From contig NC_067488.1 in NCBI RefSeq assembly GCF_947179515.1, positions 29,483,039 through 29,547,038 of the forward strand: a stretch of DNA of 64,000 bases. Reading direction: 5' to 3'. The notes beneath the pieces were generated by a model that was given only the letters and a program-made list of their open reading frames with translations, searched no databases and was not told the origin of the DNA. This stretch comes from Apodemus sylvaticus. Lineage: Eukaryota > Chordata > Mammalia > Rodentia > Muridae. Of the stretch, positions 35,545 to 48,276 are shown piece by piece. Both the position numbers and the translations under genes were made by a program. How positions within the stretch are numbered: the stretch's first letter is position 1; every line of letters begins with the position of its first letter.

Positions 35545-36790
35545 ACACTCTGCAAACTCAACCATGAGGTGCTCAAGGCACTTCTCAAGTACATTTACAT
35601 TATGGTAGTGACTAAAAGTAAGAATTAAGTAAGAAGTAAGAATTACATCTCAAAGTGTGGCCTTGAACTTATTTCTGTATATATCACTGTTGTCCATTGT
35701 AAGTTCCTCTGATTCTGACTGTGGACTTAATCAAAGGGGTCATCATCTCCACTGGCTATGGCTTTCCAACGTTGTCTGTAATCTTGAAAGGATGGTCTGG
35801 CATTTAAAGAGTAAGGATAGCACCAACCTTGGCTGAGGTAGATGCTGGCATGGCTACGAGGCTAGCAATTACTGAATAAAGTATCTATTTCAGAATCAGG
35901 CTGAACAGAGATCACTGGGTTGCTTGCTTTGAATGTGGAAAGCCTCTGAAAGGGCCAGCACTGTTACAGAGCCTGATTGATTTTAGCAGTAAAAATAAAG
36001 AGTATTGCTTAAAAGGTATAATCTGTCAAGTAGAAAAAAGATTGTCTGGCCAGGGAGTGGGAACTACACTGTAGGCATCTCTGTGCCTCTACACCTCTCC
36101 TCTCCTGCTCATTCATGGTAGGACTACTCATTCATCTCCTTCAATAATAATGACTCTTGCTGCCTGCCTGCTACCTCTTAGGGAGCATTCTAGACAGTCT
36201 GTATCACTTAGTTTAGATGTTTTTAGCTCTTATGGAAACAATGTTGAAACATATGTCATAATATTAAGAAAACAAGGTTAATATAAAATGATTAGTGCAA
36301 TGCCTAAACCACAGTGCACCCATGACTGATAGCTGATCTTGCTGTTGCACTTTCTTATCCTCAATTCATAGGGTGAAGGAGGTTCACTAGTTTTTCAGGA
36401 TCGCTTTACCAGTTCAGACTCAATCTGTGCTGGACATTATATCTTCCTATAGATCTGCCTGCTTTCCAATGCTGTACTAGCATATTTTGAGGAGATTACT
36501 ATCCTGTTGAAGTTCTCTTTTGCCAGTCCCTGAAGTGTGAAGTGGGTTTTATAAATACATGCAGATATAAATACATTTACATATGATATAGAAGGCATTC
36601 TTCCCCTACAAGCGAAGATAGTAGTAATCTGGACCAAAAGAGAAACTAGTCATAAAAACAAGTCATCAGTGCCAGGTTGTAAGCATTCTGACCATGTGAA
36701 ATGAGACACTGATTAACTTGTGGACATTTAGTAAAAAATGAGTGTTGGTAAGCTGAATTAGGTGAAAGGGCAAGTGGGAAAATCTCCTTT
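35545..36790. other. Intergenic, nothing identified
   Basis: No supported gene. Confidence 0.4.
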
Positions 36791-36794
36791 GAAG

Positions 36795-37010
36795 GCAGAA
36801 GCTTGCCCTGCTCTGCCCCGCCCTTCCTTTCCCTTCCCATCTCTTCCTCTCATTTCTCCCTTTTTCCTTCCCCTTCCTTCCCTTCTTTTGTCCTTATTTT
36901 CTCCCTTCATTCCTTTTCTTCCCCCTCCCCTCTTCTCTCCATCTCTCCCTCTTTTCCTTTCTTTTTCCCTTTCTGATTTTTTGTTTTTTTCCTTTTGAGA
37001 AAAATCTCAG
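36795..37010. repeat. Polypyrimidine tract
   Basis: About 215 nt almost entirely C and T on the plus strand, irregular CCTTCC/CTTTTT blocks. Confidence 0.85.
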
Positions 37011-37044
37011 TCTTTTTCCTTCTGTCCATGTTTCTCTCATTAGT

Positions 37045-37430
37045 TCCTTTCTTTATTTCTGTGATAGTATATCTGATAAACATAGTTTAGGCAAGAAGTT
37101 TGTGGCTCACAATGAAATAATCCACTCCATTGTGGTAGAAAGAAATTTGGTGTTAAGGGCAAACTCTTGACAAGGGCAAGAGTATGGAGTCAGCTTGTCA
37201 CATTCTATCCACAGTTTAAAAGTAAAGATGGTTGAAAATAGTAAAGAGGTGTTCCTTTGTCTTTTTCTGCTTTCCCCCTTTTATATTTAATGTGAGCAAC
37301 CAAGCCTTGCTTAGGAAGAGTCTTCCCTCTCAGTTAAATCTCTCCAGAAACCACTTCCCAGTCAAACACAGAAGTGTATCTCCCAGGTGACTCTAAATTT
37401 CTGTCAAATTGACACTGACATTTACTTATT
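37045..37430 (-). repeat. Diverged MaLR-like LTR copy
   Basis: TTTCTGTGATAGTATATCTG at the left and TGTCAAATTGACACTGAC at the right match the ends of the family seen at 2285 and 43730. Diverged. Confidence 0.4.
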
Positions 37431-37970
37431 AAAGGAAGCTGGACTGATTTTTGACTAGGGGTTTGAGAGGACACAGTCTGTCATGGTATGGAAGGCATAG
37501 CACAATCCATGCGTGAGTGATGTAAAAGCTTTCATGCTAATAGGGAAGAATGGACCATGGAAGGAAAGACGCACCAATTCAAGACCTAAATACGCAAGAA
37601 TGAACATCAAATCCTGAAGCTCTGTGCCCAGCACCTGAGCCTTGTGGAGCTGTCTGTGCTTCAGCAGGCTTTGATAGCTCCATTGCTCCGGCACTACTAC
37701 CTAAGGCACACATGACATGTATCTTGGACTGACACCACTCTGTACCTGCAACTTCCTTTGGCAGATGTTCCATGTTCCTGGTACTTTCACCATCCTATGG
37801 CCTCCATTGCAGCTTAGACTTTACTTTTATAGTCTTATCCGCAGTCTTCTCCAAGGCTCTACTTGAGGTTGGACCATTTGGATAAAGATGTGTAGAATTG
37901 TATGAAACCTGGAATAATGTATATGTGTGAGAGTTTGCGAATAGAAATTAGAACTACATGTAGTGTGTGT

Positions 37971-38006
<36 letters not shown>

Positions 38007-39890
38007 TTTTATGAGTTACTGAGGACATATCTTTACTAGAGGATTTGTATGGGGAATATAGGAAGAAAGGCTAGAGGGCTTTGAAAATTGATGTGTTGAG
38101 ATGTGGGGTCCTGTTCATAGATGCAGAAACTCAGTCATGCTTAGGTTCATACATGGAAGAAAGAGTGGGTGAATAAGATAATATAGAGTAGAACTTAACA
38201 AAGTTGTAAAGCTATAGGTACTGTGTAGATCATATACATAGCTCATTTAAGACGGATTCTTCAGAAAATCAGAAGAGGCAGGAATATATGGGTGAATGGC
38301 AGAAGGGCAAAAGAAGATAACAAAGAGAAAGAGCATTAGTTGCTAACATTTAGAATATGCATGGGCTTGTTCATGCATGGACATTTACATGTATATAGCA
38401 TGCACATTTGAAATTTTCTGTCCATACAATGTACAAACTCTTCAACTTTTATTGGCTAATAGTACTTGATAACTAAAAATTTGAAGACCAGTGAACTGAT
38501 ATGCGGTCTTACAGAAATTATAGTTTTCTAGTTTGCTCATATACACCATTTCTCTCCACTTGGTAGATTGTGGTACAGTGGGAATTGATAATGGATCCAT
38601 GGATGTATACCTTAATGAGTACTGAGGTGCAAAAATTGTACTTCTTATCTGTTTGACATCCCCTAGTCTCTCTTTTCCCTTCTTCCCATCTTCTCCTCAT
38701 AATTTCTCACCTATCATATTTCTTTCTCTTTATTTTTGCCTATAACCTGATGAGATTAGCAGTACAGTAATGTTCTTCTGTCAGGGCACCCATATGTGGG
38801 ATACAGTGAGCTGGGAAAAAATTATCACCCCAAGTCTCTCCAGATGCTTGCTCTATATTGTTTCTTTCAGTAATCAAAGGAAATTCCCAGTTCCATGGAG
38901 CCCTTTTAGTAGAGTAAATTCAATTCAGATCCATGAGGGACATAACTGTGATATCTGATCCTCTGCCCTTGTCCTTTAGAACCACTGACATTTCTCTGCA
39001 TGTCAACCTAATTTCCAATGATTTTCCTGCCTGCCTATTTTAGGGTGACTGTCATACTGTTAGAGTCTCACTTGCCAAGTTCATGATGTGAGTTGACATC
39101 TATAAAGGCAGCAGTAACCAGTCACTTCCATGGGTAGAGTGTAAGCATCTCACCTTCTTCATCCCTTAAGTAGAACAGATCCAAGGTCTGTTTTGAACAC
39201 AAAGATTCTCTTATCATACACTGTGGTAGCTGACTTTCTATTGTCCAGGTTTCTTCCAGCCTTGTCACTCTTCTTCCACGGTTTCTATCAAAATGAGCTA
39301 CCTGCTCTAAGTTCTTTTCTGAAGACTTGCTTCTGTGAGCATTTACCTTTGAAAATGGGGATAGGGTGCTAAATGAATCTCCTTAGATTCCTGTAATATA
39401 CACATGCCGGAGGAATGCTGTTAAAGGATATAGCCATTCTCATAGGGCAGGAAAACTGAGTTGTGAAATCAAAGTTCTATGTGCAGCAATAAAGACAGTC
39501 TATCTTCCTTTGTAATATTTCTCTTAGAATAAATAATGACGTGCATAAGCAACTAGTTGACTCCTTGGAGATTCAAATAGGAGTCAGCAAAGATTTTCAG
39601 TATCAAGCCAGGTGGGAAATAGTTCAGACATTAATGGGTCATGGTAGCCTGTTAAACTTCTCAATTCTGTTGCTCGTTTGTGAAACCAAGCATCAATATT
39701 GAAAAAGCAGTGATTCTGATAATGTTGTGGTAAGATTTATTGACAAAGAGTGGCAAATTTGGCATGGCCTGTGGTTTCCTCTGTTCCTCTTAGATCTAAA
39801 CTACCTTCAGCTCTTAAAGTAAGCATTCACCTTACATTTATTTTCACACACCTCTCCCTTGCCTTCCCTTTTCCATCTTTTCCCTCCTTC
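37431..39890. other. Intergenic with a (TG)n run
   Basis: (TG)n at about 37963-38006. Otherwise nothing recognised. Confidence 0.5.
37963..38006. repeat. (TG)n microsatellite
   Basis: About 20 TG units with one TATG break. Confidence 0.92.
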
Positions 39891-39897
39891 CCATTCA

Positions 39898-39971
39898 GCT
39901 CCATCCATCCATCCATCCATCCATCCATCCATCCATCCATCCATCCCTCCATCCATCCATCCATCCCTCCA
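39898..39971. repeat. (CCAT)n microsatellite
   Basis: Eighteen or so CCAT units with two CCCT variants. Confidence 0.95.
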
Positions 39972-40636
39972 TCTCATGTTTCCTGCTTGTACTCAAGGAC
40001 ATATGCCAGGGTTTCTTCCTTTGCCGAGTCTGTGTCAATGTTCCTGAGTGCTGCCATCCACACTCCATTTCCAACGCTTACTCTTTTATGTTAGTGATAA
40101 CCTCTTATTATTCTTATATTTGCATATTACTTAGAGACAAGCCCCAGAGCCCTATCATTGTAGCATCAATGTAGACAAATTTTAAAGTGGACATTAATTG
40201 GCTCCATGACTGAATTTTAAATGTGAATCTGGTACACTTATTTTCCCAAAATATGTTAACAACTGTACTGCACCGAAGTTCTTTCCTGTGAGGGTGTGGT
40301 GACATATGTGCTAGTATTTTTGGGGACTGTTTAGGTCCTTATATCTTGTGCCCCCTTTAACTCTCATTAGTGCAATGGAATCTGTAATAAATTGCATGGC
40401 CACCTACTTAGTGAGATCCTGGTAAGATATTTATAACTTCTTGCCACTTTCAAGGACTATGATTTATTATCTCCCACTAAAGAAGCCTGGCCTCTTACTT
40501 TGCCTCAGTTACCAGCTGGTGAGCTGCTGACATGACTTTCACGTGCTCTCCCTGATGCCCTGCCTATATTTCCCTGGTTTTAAACATGGGAAAAGAAGAG
40601 ACAGAAAATGGTATTTCTTACATGGTTGTTCAAGGT

Positions 40637-40716
<80 letters not shown>

Positions 40717-40718
40717 TC
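40637..40718. repeat. (TTTC)n microsatellite next to a B1 tail
   Basis: About 20 pure TTTC units abutting the antisense poly(A) tail of the B1 at 40739. Confidence 0.95.
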
Positions 40719-40738
40719 CTCTTCTTTTCTTTTTGTTT

Positions 40739-40870
40739 TTTGTAGTTTTTTGAGACAGGGTTTCTCTGTGTAGCCCTGGTTCTCACGCTGTAGACCAGGC
40801 TTGCCCCGAACTCAGAAATCCACCTACCTCTGCCTCCCAAGTGCTGGGATTAAAGGCGTGCGCCATCAAG
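40739..40870 (-). repeat. B1 SINE, near full length
   Basis: Antisense B1 with TTTTGAGACAGGGTTTCTCT, CTCAGAAATCCACCTACCTC and GTGCTGGGATTAAAGGCGTG. Little diverged, so fairly young. Confidence 0.95.
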
Positions 40871-41802
40871 GTAGTTTCTTATGTCACATTTACATTATTG
40901 CTGCTATTGTTCTGGCCTGCAGCTTGTAGGTTCATAACACAAGGTGTATTTGGTTATATTTTAAGTTTTATGTTTGGAGAGGATCCTGGCTGTGGCTTGG
41001 CCTCTTTCCTTTCCATTAGCATTGGGGGTTTTGATCATTCTCCCACCTCTTGCTTTCAGAATCTGCAAGCCCAACAGGATTCAAGCCCATACAATATAAC
41101 ACAACATAATAGAGTACAGTACATATAGTAGAGTACAGTACATACAATATGGTAGCTGGTATTCTGCTATATCTGCTCTACCCAGAAAGTGTCATTCCTT
41201 ACTACCAAGCAAAGGTCTTGATCTGTCTTATATGTTGTGCTTCCTAGAGCTTCACTATTCTCTACATTCCAACATCCATGGATTCAGTCAGATCAGTAGT
41301 GCAGATAGTTCTCAGTTCCTAATTGGTAGAGGAGAATGGTGTTGAAGCTGGAGGACTCTGTTTTGTGTAACCTTAGCTCACAGGAAATAGGTTAGTGGCT
41401 ATAAGTTGACTGTTCTCCTTCATTTTCAAAGTAGTAACAAGAAATAGCTTTTCTTTAAATTCTCTTCTTCCAAAGAAAGAAATTCCAGTTCTTGCGCATA
41501 GCTTCTGAATAGAATGATAATGACATGGAAAGGAAGACTGTTATTCTCTTTCCTTGTAACACGTGAGGAAGAACTTAGCAGCTCTTTGCTCTGATTCTTT
41601 ACTATTGGCTATAAATTAAAAATAGATGAGTCAGCATAGGATGGGACTAGCCTTCTTCAAAAGTCTGTGGATGTTTATTGTCCTTGAAACTTTTTGTCTC
41701 ACCTACCTATGATCTTTTTTGTTGCTTAATATAATTGAACATCAAGGCAGACTTATGATCAATCCTGGTTAAATTGTATAACTATCTTTTGGACAAGTAC
41801 AA

Positions 41803-41886
<84 letters not shown>

Positions 41887-42565
41887 TTTATATATCTGTT
41901 ACAGCTATGGCTTTATTTTTGTGTCGACAGCAGGGATAATGTTTGTATATTTGAGATCCCTCAATCCCTGCAAGGAAATAAGGCTTTAAGAAGGAATAGG
42001 TAACAATATCTCAAAGAAGAAAGAGTAGAAGAAACAGTGACCCGAAGAAGATGGACGGAGAGAAAAGTAGTTCTAGCCATCTACTTGTTGGTACTTCACC
42101 TGGCTACAGAGTGGACCAGCAGAGACAAGAAGAGATACCCAGCTAAGCATATCTAAAATGTTTTACCCATAAAATTGTGAGCTAACTGTTGGCTATTGAC
42201 TTGGCATGGCTTGTTACTTAACAGCAGCCAACTGGCATGTGCTGCTAAAAATAGATTGATATATAACTTATTTTTACTATCACTAACACAGGTGTTAACA
42301 CACATGCATATACAATGTGACATATGGGCCACATGTTGCTACAGTAAAATATTCTGATACATGCTAGGGTATGTAGATTCTAAGAATAACTTGATTAAAA
42401 ACTTGACACTGATGAAAAAAATCTGAAGTTCTGTAACGTTCACTGAACATTTGCTCATGGGTGGTAAAGAAAGCATGATCAGAAAATTAAATTCTATTGA
42501 CACAATTATATGATCCTAAAGGATGATAAAACTGATATTGCTCAGGTTTGGAGTGCTTTAGAGTC
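40871..42565. other. Intergenic with a (GA)n run
   Basis: Nothing recognised other than the (GA)n run at 41805-41883 and a tandem GTAGAGTACAGTACATA at about 41110-41145. Confidence 0.5.
41805..41883. repeat. (GA)n microsatellite
   Basis: About 39 uninterrupted GA units. Confidence 0.95.
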
Positions 42566-42569
42566 ACAA

Positions 42570-42745
42570 AGACTTGGGTGGCTCTCGGTCTTGTCCAACA
42601 CCTGGATCACAGCACCGTGAGACTCTGAGCAGAAGGCAAAAGTTATAACCAGACTCCTGACTCAAGGAAAGCGTGAAATAAAAACCATGTGTTGTTTTAA
42701 GATGCTAATTCTCTGCAATTTATTATGCATCAATAAAAAATGAGT
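42570..42745 (+). repeat. MLT1-like MaLR LTR end
   Basis: AAATAAAAACCATGTGTTG, then TTAAGATGCTAATTCTC, then TTATGCATCAAT, matching the 3' part of old mammalian MaLR LTRs. Confidence 0.45.
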
Positions 42746-42889
42746 ACAGGGAAATGAAAGCTAGTTCAGGGTCATGTGTTTCTGTATTTGAATTAAACTG
42801 TAAAGTCCATAGGGGAAAATGCTATTCCTGTCAAGCACAAGCACAATGGTTAATTTCTTGAGGCCTGTGAACAAATAGAGGTGTTGCCA

Positions 42890-43045
42890 ATTATTAGCCC
42901 CATGACTTTGGGTCTTGGGTTACTAATATTTAAATAGGAATGGTGATATTTTAGGTATCAGAAGTATTAAATGTGGTTGTTCATGAAATGCTTAATATAG
43001 CACATGTCATCTAATAAGCACCCGATAAACATTAGCACTCAATCA
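42890..43045 (+). repeat. MIR SINE
   Basis: CATGACTTTGGGTCTTGGG, AATGGTGATATTTTAGG and AATAAGCACCCGATAAACAT follow MIR order. Confidence 0.6.
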
Positions 43046-43725
43046 GCTGACATCTCTTGTATTTCCCACACTTACAATGTGCACCTATGAAAATACTTCA
43101 GTCATGTATATAAAATACAAGGACTGAATGGCTGAGTGGCTTAAAAATGGCACAGAATTGGATAAATGTTGAATTGTTACTTAAGGGACTCCAACACATT
43201 TATTGAAAATGTGGCAGCTTTTAAAGTAATCCTGCTGTGGCTTGTGGGATAAACAGCCAGAAGAATGAAGAGCTTAGACAACACCCTTGTCACTCTCCAG
43301 CAACAGAGAAAACACATAATGTGCTGTGATGTGGTGACTAGTGCCTTCTGTAGGGACCACATCTGGAAACTGCCAATTCAGGAAGGGCTTTAGGACTCAT
43401 CTTTGTGTAATATCTTTTCCTATATGTAAACTCTCCCTTTGCCTTTTGTCTGCGCTAACTCCACAGTTAACTACAAACTCATTTTTCTTTCTACCATCTT
43501 CTCATTAACACCATTGCCTTAAGAGTCACAGAAAAATATGACTAGAGAACAGCAGATATGCATTATTCACATGAAATATACTTAATTCTTCCTGTATGAG
43601 ATTTAGGGAGAAGAGAGGGAGACACAAGGAATACTTATGGTCCTGGGTTTAAACTATGAGAAGGTGACTTAAATATGAACCAATGAAGTGATGTCTTTTT
43701 AAATAAATATTATGAACTGATGGGC
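43046..43725. other. Intergenic, nothing identified
   Basis: No gene seen. Confidence 0.4.
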
Positions 43726-43729
43726 AGCA

Positions 43730-44135
43730 GTTAGGGTTACTATGGCTTTGACGAAACATCATGACCAAAGCAACTTGTGAAGGAGAGAGTTTATATGGTT
43801 CACAGTTCCGTATAAGTGTTCATCATCAAAAGTAATGAGGATAGGAACTCATATACAGGGAAGGAAACTGGTGGCAGGAGCTGATACAAAGGCTATGGGA
43901 AAGTGCTTCTTCCTGGTTTTCTCTCATAGTTCTCTCAGGCTGTGTCCTTCTACCACTCAGAACCACTTGTTCAGAGATAGTACCACCCACAATGGGCTGG
44001 GCCCTCCCGCATCACTCACTAGTTAAGATAACGCCCTACAGCCAGATTTTATGGAGGCATTTTCTCAGTTTACGTTCCCTCCTCTCTGATGATTCTACTT
44101 TGTGCCAAGTTGACATAAAACTAGCCAGTACCATC
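43730..44135 (-). repeat. Rodent MaLR-like LTR copy (best preserved)
   Basis: AGTTAGGGTTACTATGGC at the left, ACCACCCACAATGGGCTGGG in the middle, CCAAGTTGACATAAAACTAG at the right. Confidence 0.65.
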
Positions 44136-45540
44136 AGGATATTTTAGAATTATACAGAATATCTCTGAAGCTACGTGAAATTTTTTTTTTAAATAAGGCA
44201 TATCTTTTCTAATTCCTGACAGGCCTGAGCTTCAGATGTGGGATGATACAGAACCAGGAGTCAAAAGAGCTGAGGTAAAATCTAGTTCTTCCTCTTCAGG
44301 CTAAAATGGGCAATTCAGAATATTCCAGGATATAATTACACACATGACTAGTTTTTTTTTTTTTTTTTAACACACCTGAAGATACCAGATATTTTGAGAA
44401 ATCAAGTAGGAACTGGACTGGAATTTTTTTCCCTATTGGGCAGATTTCATAGTTCTGGGAGATGCGATGTAGGATTATGGGACAGAAAAATAATCAATTA
44501 TCCTATCTAGCTCTGAGCTTGGTGAGCTACAACAATGGCCCATTAGGCAAGATGTGCCCACTTGTGCAGTAGTGACATGACTGTTATTGGTGTAACCAAT
44601 TGCTTTCTGATTGTTGTCTAAATCCAGGAACTCATACCTGGCACTGTAAACCTGTGGAAGAGCTGGAGCCTCAGGAAATAAGCCTTCTTGAGGAACTCAC
44701 CAGTACTATTTTTCTAAAGGAAAATGTGATCAAATTGCCTTTTAAATATTCATGATTGATACTGCTTTCATCTTTTATCACAGAAACTTTTCACTGCAGC
44801 GATGGTAATGAGTTTTTCCAGTTAATACAGAGACTCACCACTGGTAAAATAGTTGAGAGTAAGGAACATAGTGAAGTGCTAGATGTAAGTAGTAATAATA
44901 CCACCCACAATGGGCTAGGCCCTCTCACATCAATCACTAGTTAAGAGAATGCCCTATAGTCAGATTTTAAGGGTTATCTATATAAACCTTTCCATGGTTC
45001 AAGGAAAATCATGGAGGAGATAGAAAGAATGGAAGAGCTATAAGATGGGGTGGGAGGTATGTTGCAAAAAGACATCTTTTGGACTTTACAAGACATTATA
45101 CTCATGAACTCACTGCAGTTGTTTGTCCCTGCATATGACCTGCTGAAGACTGGACTGATCAACATTTTATTGTGTAACAGAAGGATTAATGAGACTCCAT
45201 CCCACCTTAAGAGACTATTGACAGTCATGGCTAGGGTCTTCAGTGTTATAGCCACTGATGAATTGTCCATGGTGTGGTGAAAACCCTTCCACCCATGCTA
45301 ACATGTGAAACCTTAATTAAATACATTGATTCACACAGAAAGAAAAGAATGAAAGTAAAGCAGGGTCTTGGGAAGACAGTGTACAGTCTGAGCATGAGGG
45401 AAGAGAAAAAGATTGAGAGTGAAAATTAATGCCATTTATAATACACACATATGAAATTCCCAAAGAACAAAAACGTAAAAAAAGAAGATAAGGGATGGAG
45501 AAACGAGATTTCTGAAGACTTTATGAGGTTGTCTTTTGTC
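44136..45540. other. Intergenic with one repeat fragment
   Basis: 44895-44975 repeats the ACCACCCACAATGGGCTAGG segment of the LTR at 43730. A T-run is at 44351-44368. No gene seen. Confidence 0.45.
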
Positions 45541-45680
45541 GGGGTCCAGCCTCGACACAGGATTGGAGTTCTCAACTGGAAGCAGAGCTATCTGGAAGGT
45601 GCATAATAAATATACACAGACTACTTTTGGGGTGCAAGCGGACAGGCAAATTTTCAAGGCTTAAAGTTTCTCTCATTCTC

Positions 45681-45990
45681 TGCTCTCTCTCTCTCTCTCT
45701 CGCTCTCTCTTGCTCTCTCTAGCTCTCTCTTGCTCATTCGCTCGCAGCTTAAGGCTGCGCTCTCTGCATTCTCCCGTGCACTCTGCTTTTCTCCTGTGTG
45801 CTTTTCTTTTCTTGCACTCTCACGCTCATACACACCCATGTGTTCCCCTTTCGCACGCACACACACACTCTTCACACACATCTCACACACACACCACATG
45901 CACTCTCCTCTCACTCACACAAACACTTCACAAACATCTCACACATGTACCACATACACTCTCCCTTCACTCACACACACACACACTCTT
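45681..45990. repeat. (CT)n then (CA)n-rich low-complexity region
   Basis: CTCTCT with GC/AG breaks to about 45733, then CACACA-rich sequence with CTCTTCACACACA-type repeats. Confidence 0.85.
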
Positions 45991-46073
45991 CACACACACC
46001 TCACATTCTTTCTTCACAAGCTCTTCTCATGCTCTCCGCATTTTCTCTCTCACTTGCTCTTCACATGCTCACC

Positions 46074-46192
46074 ACTTGCTCTCTACATGTTCTCTACATG
46101 CTCTCTACATGCTCTCTGCATGCTCTCTGCATGCTCTTTACATGCTCTCTGCATGCTCTCTGCATGCTCTCTACATGCTCTCTACATGCCCT
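46074..46192. repeat. 11-bp minisatellite (CTCTCTACATG)
   Basis: About ten copies of CTCTCTACATG alternating with CTCTCTGCATG. Confidence 0.85.
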
Positions 46193-47440
46193 CTTGCCCC
46201 AGTCTTTTATTGATACTCCAAAAGTAGATAAAAAAGACATTGTATAATTGTTGCCAAATCAAATTCAAAAAAATAACCATGTCCCACAAAGAATCAAGAA
46301 TTATAATTGTTCCCCAAAGCTTCAAGCTTCCCTATTCCTTGGCCTACAGCCAAAATAATAATAATTGCAAACTTATCATTATTTAAACTTTAAGTTTAAC
46401 TTATCATACTTCAGAGCTCAGAGCTCTGAGGCCAGCTACTTGTATTTTCTTGTGAACCCTAATGATAAATGACATGGGCAAAGCTGCCAGGCAGTGGCCA
46501 GAAAGAACTACCCTTAACTCCATAGTTCCCTTAGCTTTCCGCTTCTGTACATTGCACACAGTGACTTTCCTAAGAGTCCCAGTGTTTGGACTTAGTTTTA
46601 CTATTGTAAGGTTTTACATATTCTATATTTGCTTGTCCAGGAACCACTCTCAAATGTTGTACAAAACTTATTTCATAACTTTAATAGTTTTTCTTTCTTT
46701 GGGGTCCCAATGTTGGCTCTAATTCATTTTCTAATAATTTCATCAAACTTTCTTTGCAAGTCAAGCATTAATCTGGAACTACCATTGTGTAGCTATTACA
46801 TTGTTTCTAAGATGAGAACACACAGCATGCACCTGGGCCATTAGGACTGTGCTGTGCCCCATGCCTCAATTTTTAATTGTTTAAGAATCATTACATCAGG
46901 GAACATCTAGTTTCATAGAATTCGCCAGAGCAGAAGGAGAAAGAAGTAAGAAAGTCAGATATAATAGAATAATTATGCACACCAAGGCCAGCTGAAAAGC
47001 AGTCACACACAAATGAAATCTATACAGGTTGTCCAAGGCTAAGGTTAGGAGAAATGGGAACAACTGTTGTTACAAAGACCTGCTACAGGCTACTGTAATA
47101 TCTCCATTCAGGCCTATTGCTGGAAGTCCCTTATTTTAGATGGTGGGTCCCCTGGAGGGATGTGTCTCCTGCTTCTCAGGGTCCCAGACACCATCCTTTT
47201 GTACAAGGACTTGCCACAGGTTTCTGAGATGTCTCCATCCAGGCCTACTGCAGGCAGTTCCTGTCCTTGTCTGCTGCACCCAGCAGTCTTTTATTAGTTC
47301 CCTTCCTGCCTCTGGAATTACTTTTCCTCAATGATGAAATTCTGAGGCTGGTCTCTACAAGCAGTGGAGCACTTCATCATTCTGTGAGGAGGACTCAGGA
47401 TTGTTTGGGAACACTTTCTAAATTTCACAGTTGGAGAAAT

Positions 47441-48040
47441 TTGACTCACTGAATTTATTTTATAACACAGATTTCCTGATGAAATTTACTTTAGATTATG
47501 GTTTTACAAAAATGAACATGTTTAGGAGATTGCTTGGTGGCTGGATTTTCATAGTCTTGACACTTTCTGCTCTGGTTCACAGAAAGTTTACAAATCAGAG
47601 ATTGTGACCCAGGTGGTATTGAAGGCCAAAGCAGACACACTTAACAGGAAGGCCATAGGATGTAGGATCAGAGGAAGTAGGTTGGAGGCTCTATTTTAGT
47701 CCTTAGCAGCCACATTGCCTTTGGTGGCTCCTCACCTTTTTGTTTCTGTTTCCGCAGAATTGGAGATGTTTCTATAACGTCTTCGTTTGTCTATGATCTT
47801 GGTTTACCCGCAATCTAATATTAGTTGTTTTCTCATGAGAATTTTAGGTGCCCTGAGGTGGACAGTCATGAATATGACTCACAAACTGCCTTGCATCTAG
47901 CCAGCACTGGAAACAGAATTATTAAGGATGCTGCTTCTTTTGGTAGGTGTGTTATTAAACACAAACTCCCAGTGGTCTTCATGGTATAAGTTTGGAGTTA
48001 AGAACACTTAGAGAGATGCTGAGATGTAGGATACTTCAAG

Positions 48041-48079
<39 letters not shown>

Positions 48080-48243
48080 TCCTGCTATTGCTTTGCTGAC
48101 TTATGACATGCATCAAATGATATTCTGACTGTGTTGCCTGGTGAAAAATAAGAATAGATAAACTCCCTTGGGCATCAGAGACAGGACTCTAATAGCTCAT
48201 GTTTTTGCTGCTATCCAGCTGGTTTGCTTTTAACATTTAGCCT

Positions 48244-48245
<2 letters not shown>
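47441..48245. other. Intergenic with a (TG)n run
   Basis: (TG)n at 48046-48078. Otherwise nothing recognised. Confidence 0.45.

Positions 48246-48275
<30 letters not shown>
48246..48275. repeat. Poly(T) tract
   Basis: About 29 Ts, likely an antisense retroposon tail. Confidence 0.9.

Positions 48276-48276
<1 letters not shown>

Larger units (their letters stand above)
45541..47440. mobile_element. Composite LTR/ERV-like block, no coding frames
   Basis: Begins TGTCGGGGTCCAGCCTCGAC, an LTR-terminus-like sequence. It then has pyrimidine and CA-rich simple repeats, a minisatellite, an AT-rich stretch, and two related segments at about 47075-47140 and 47205-47270 (CAAAGACCTGCTACAGG and CAAGGACTTGCCACAGG) ending near CAGCAGTCTTTTATTAG. 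I saw no retroviral gene. The orientation and family are unresolved. Confidence 0.4.

Noticed and set aside
39750..40094. 114-residue frame with IHPSIHPS repeats
   Set aside because: Produced by the (CCAT)n microsatellite.
45541..45660. A complete endogenous retrovirus
   Set aside because: Only LTR-like sequence is visible. No gag, pro, pol or env frame could be read on either strand.
46074..46192. CRISPR-like array
   Set aside because: Contiguous 11-bp tandem units without spacers, in mammalian DNA.
45710..46247. Three overlapping frames of 149-167 residues rich in His, Thr, Ser and Leu
   Set aside because: Simple repeats whose unit lengths (2 and 11) keep all frames open. No codon bias or domain.
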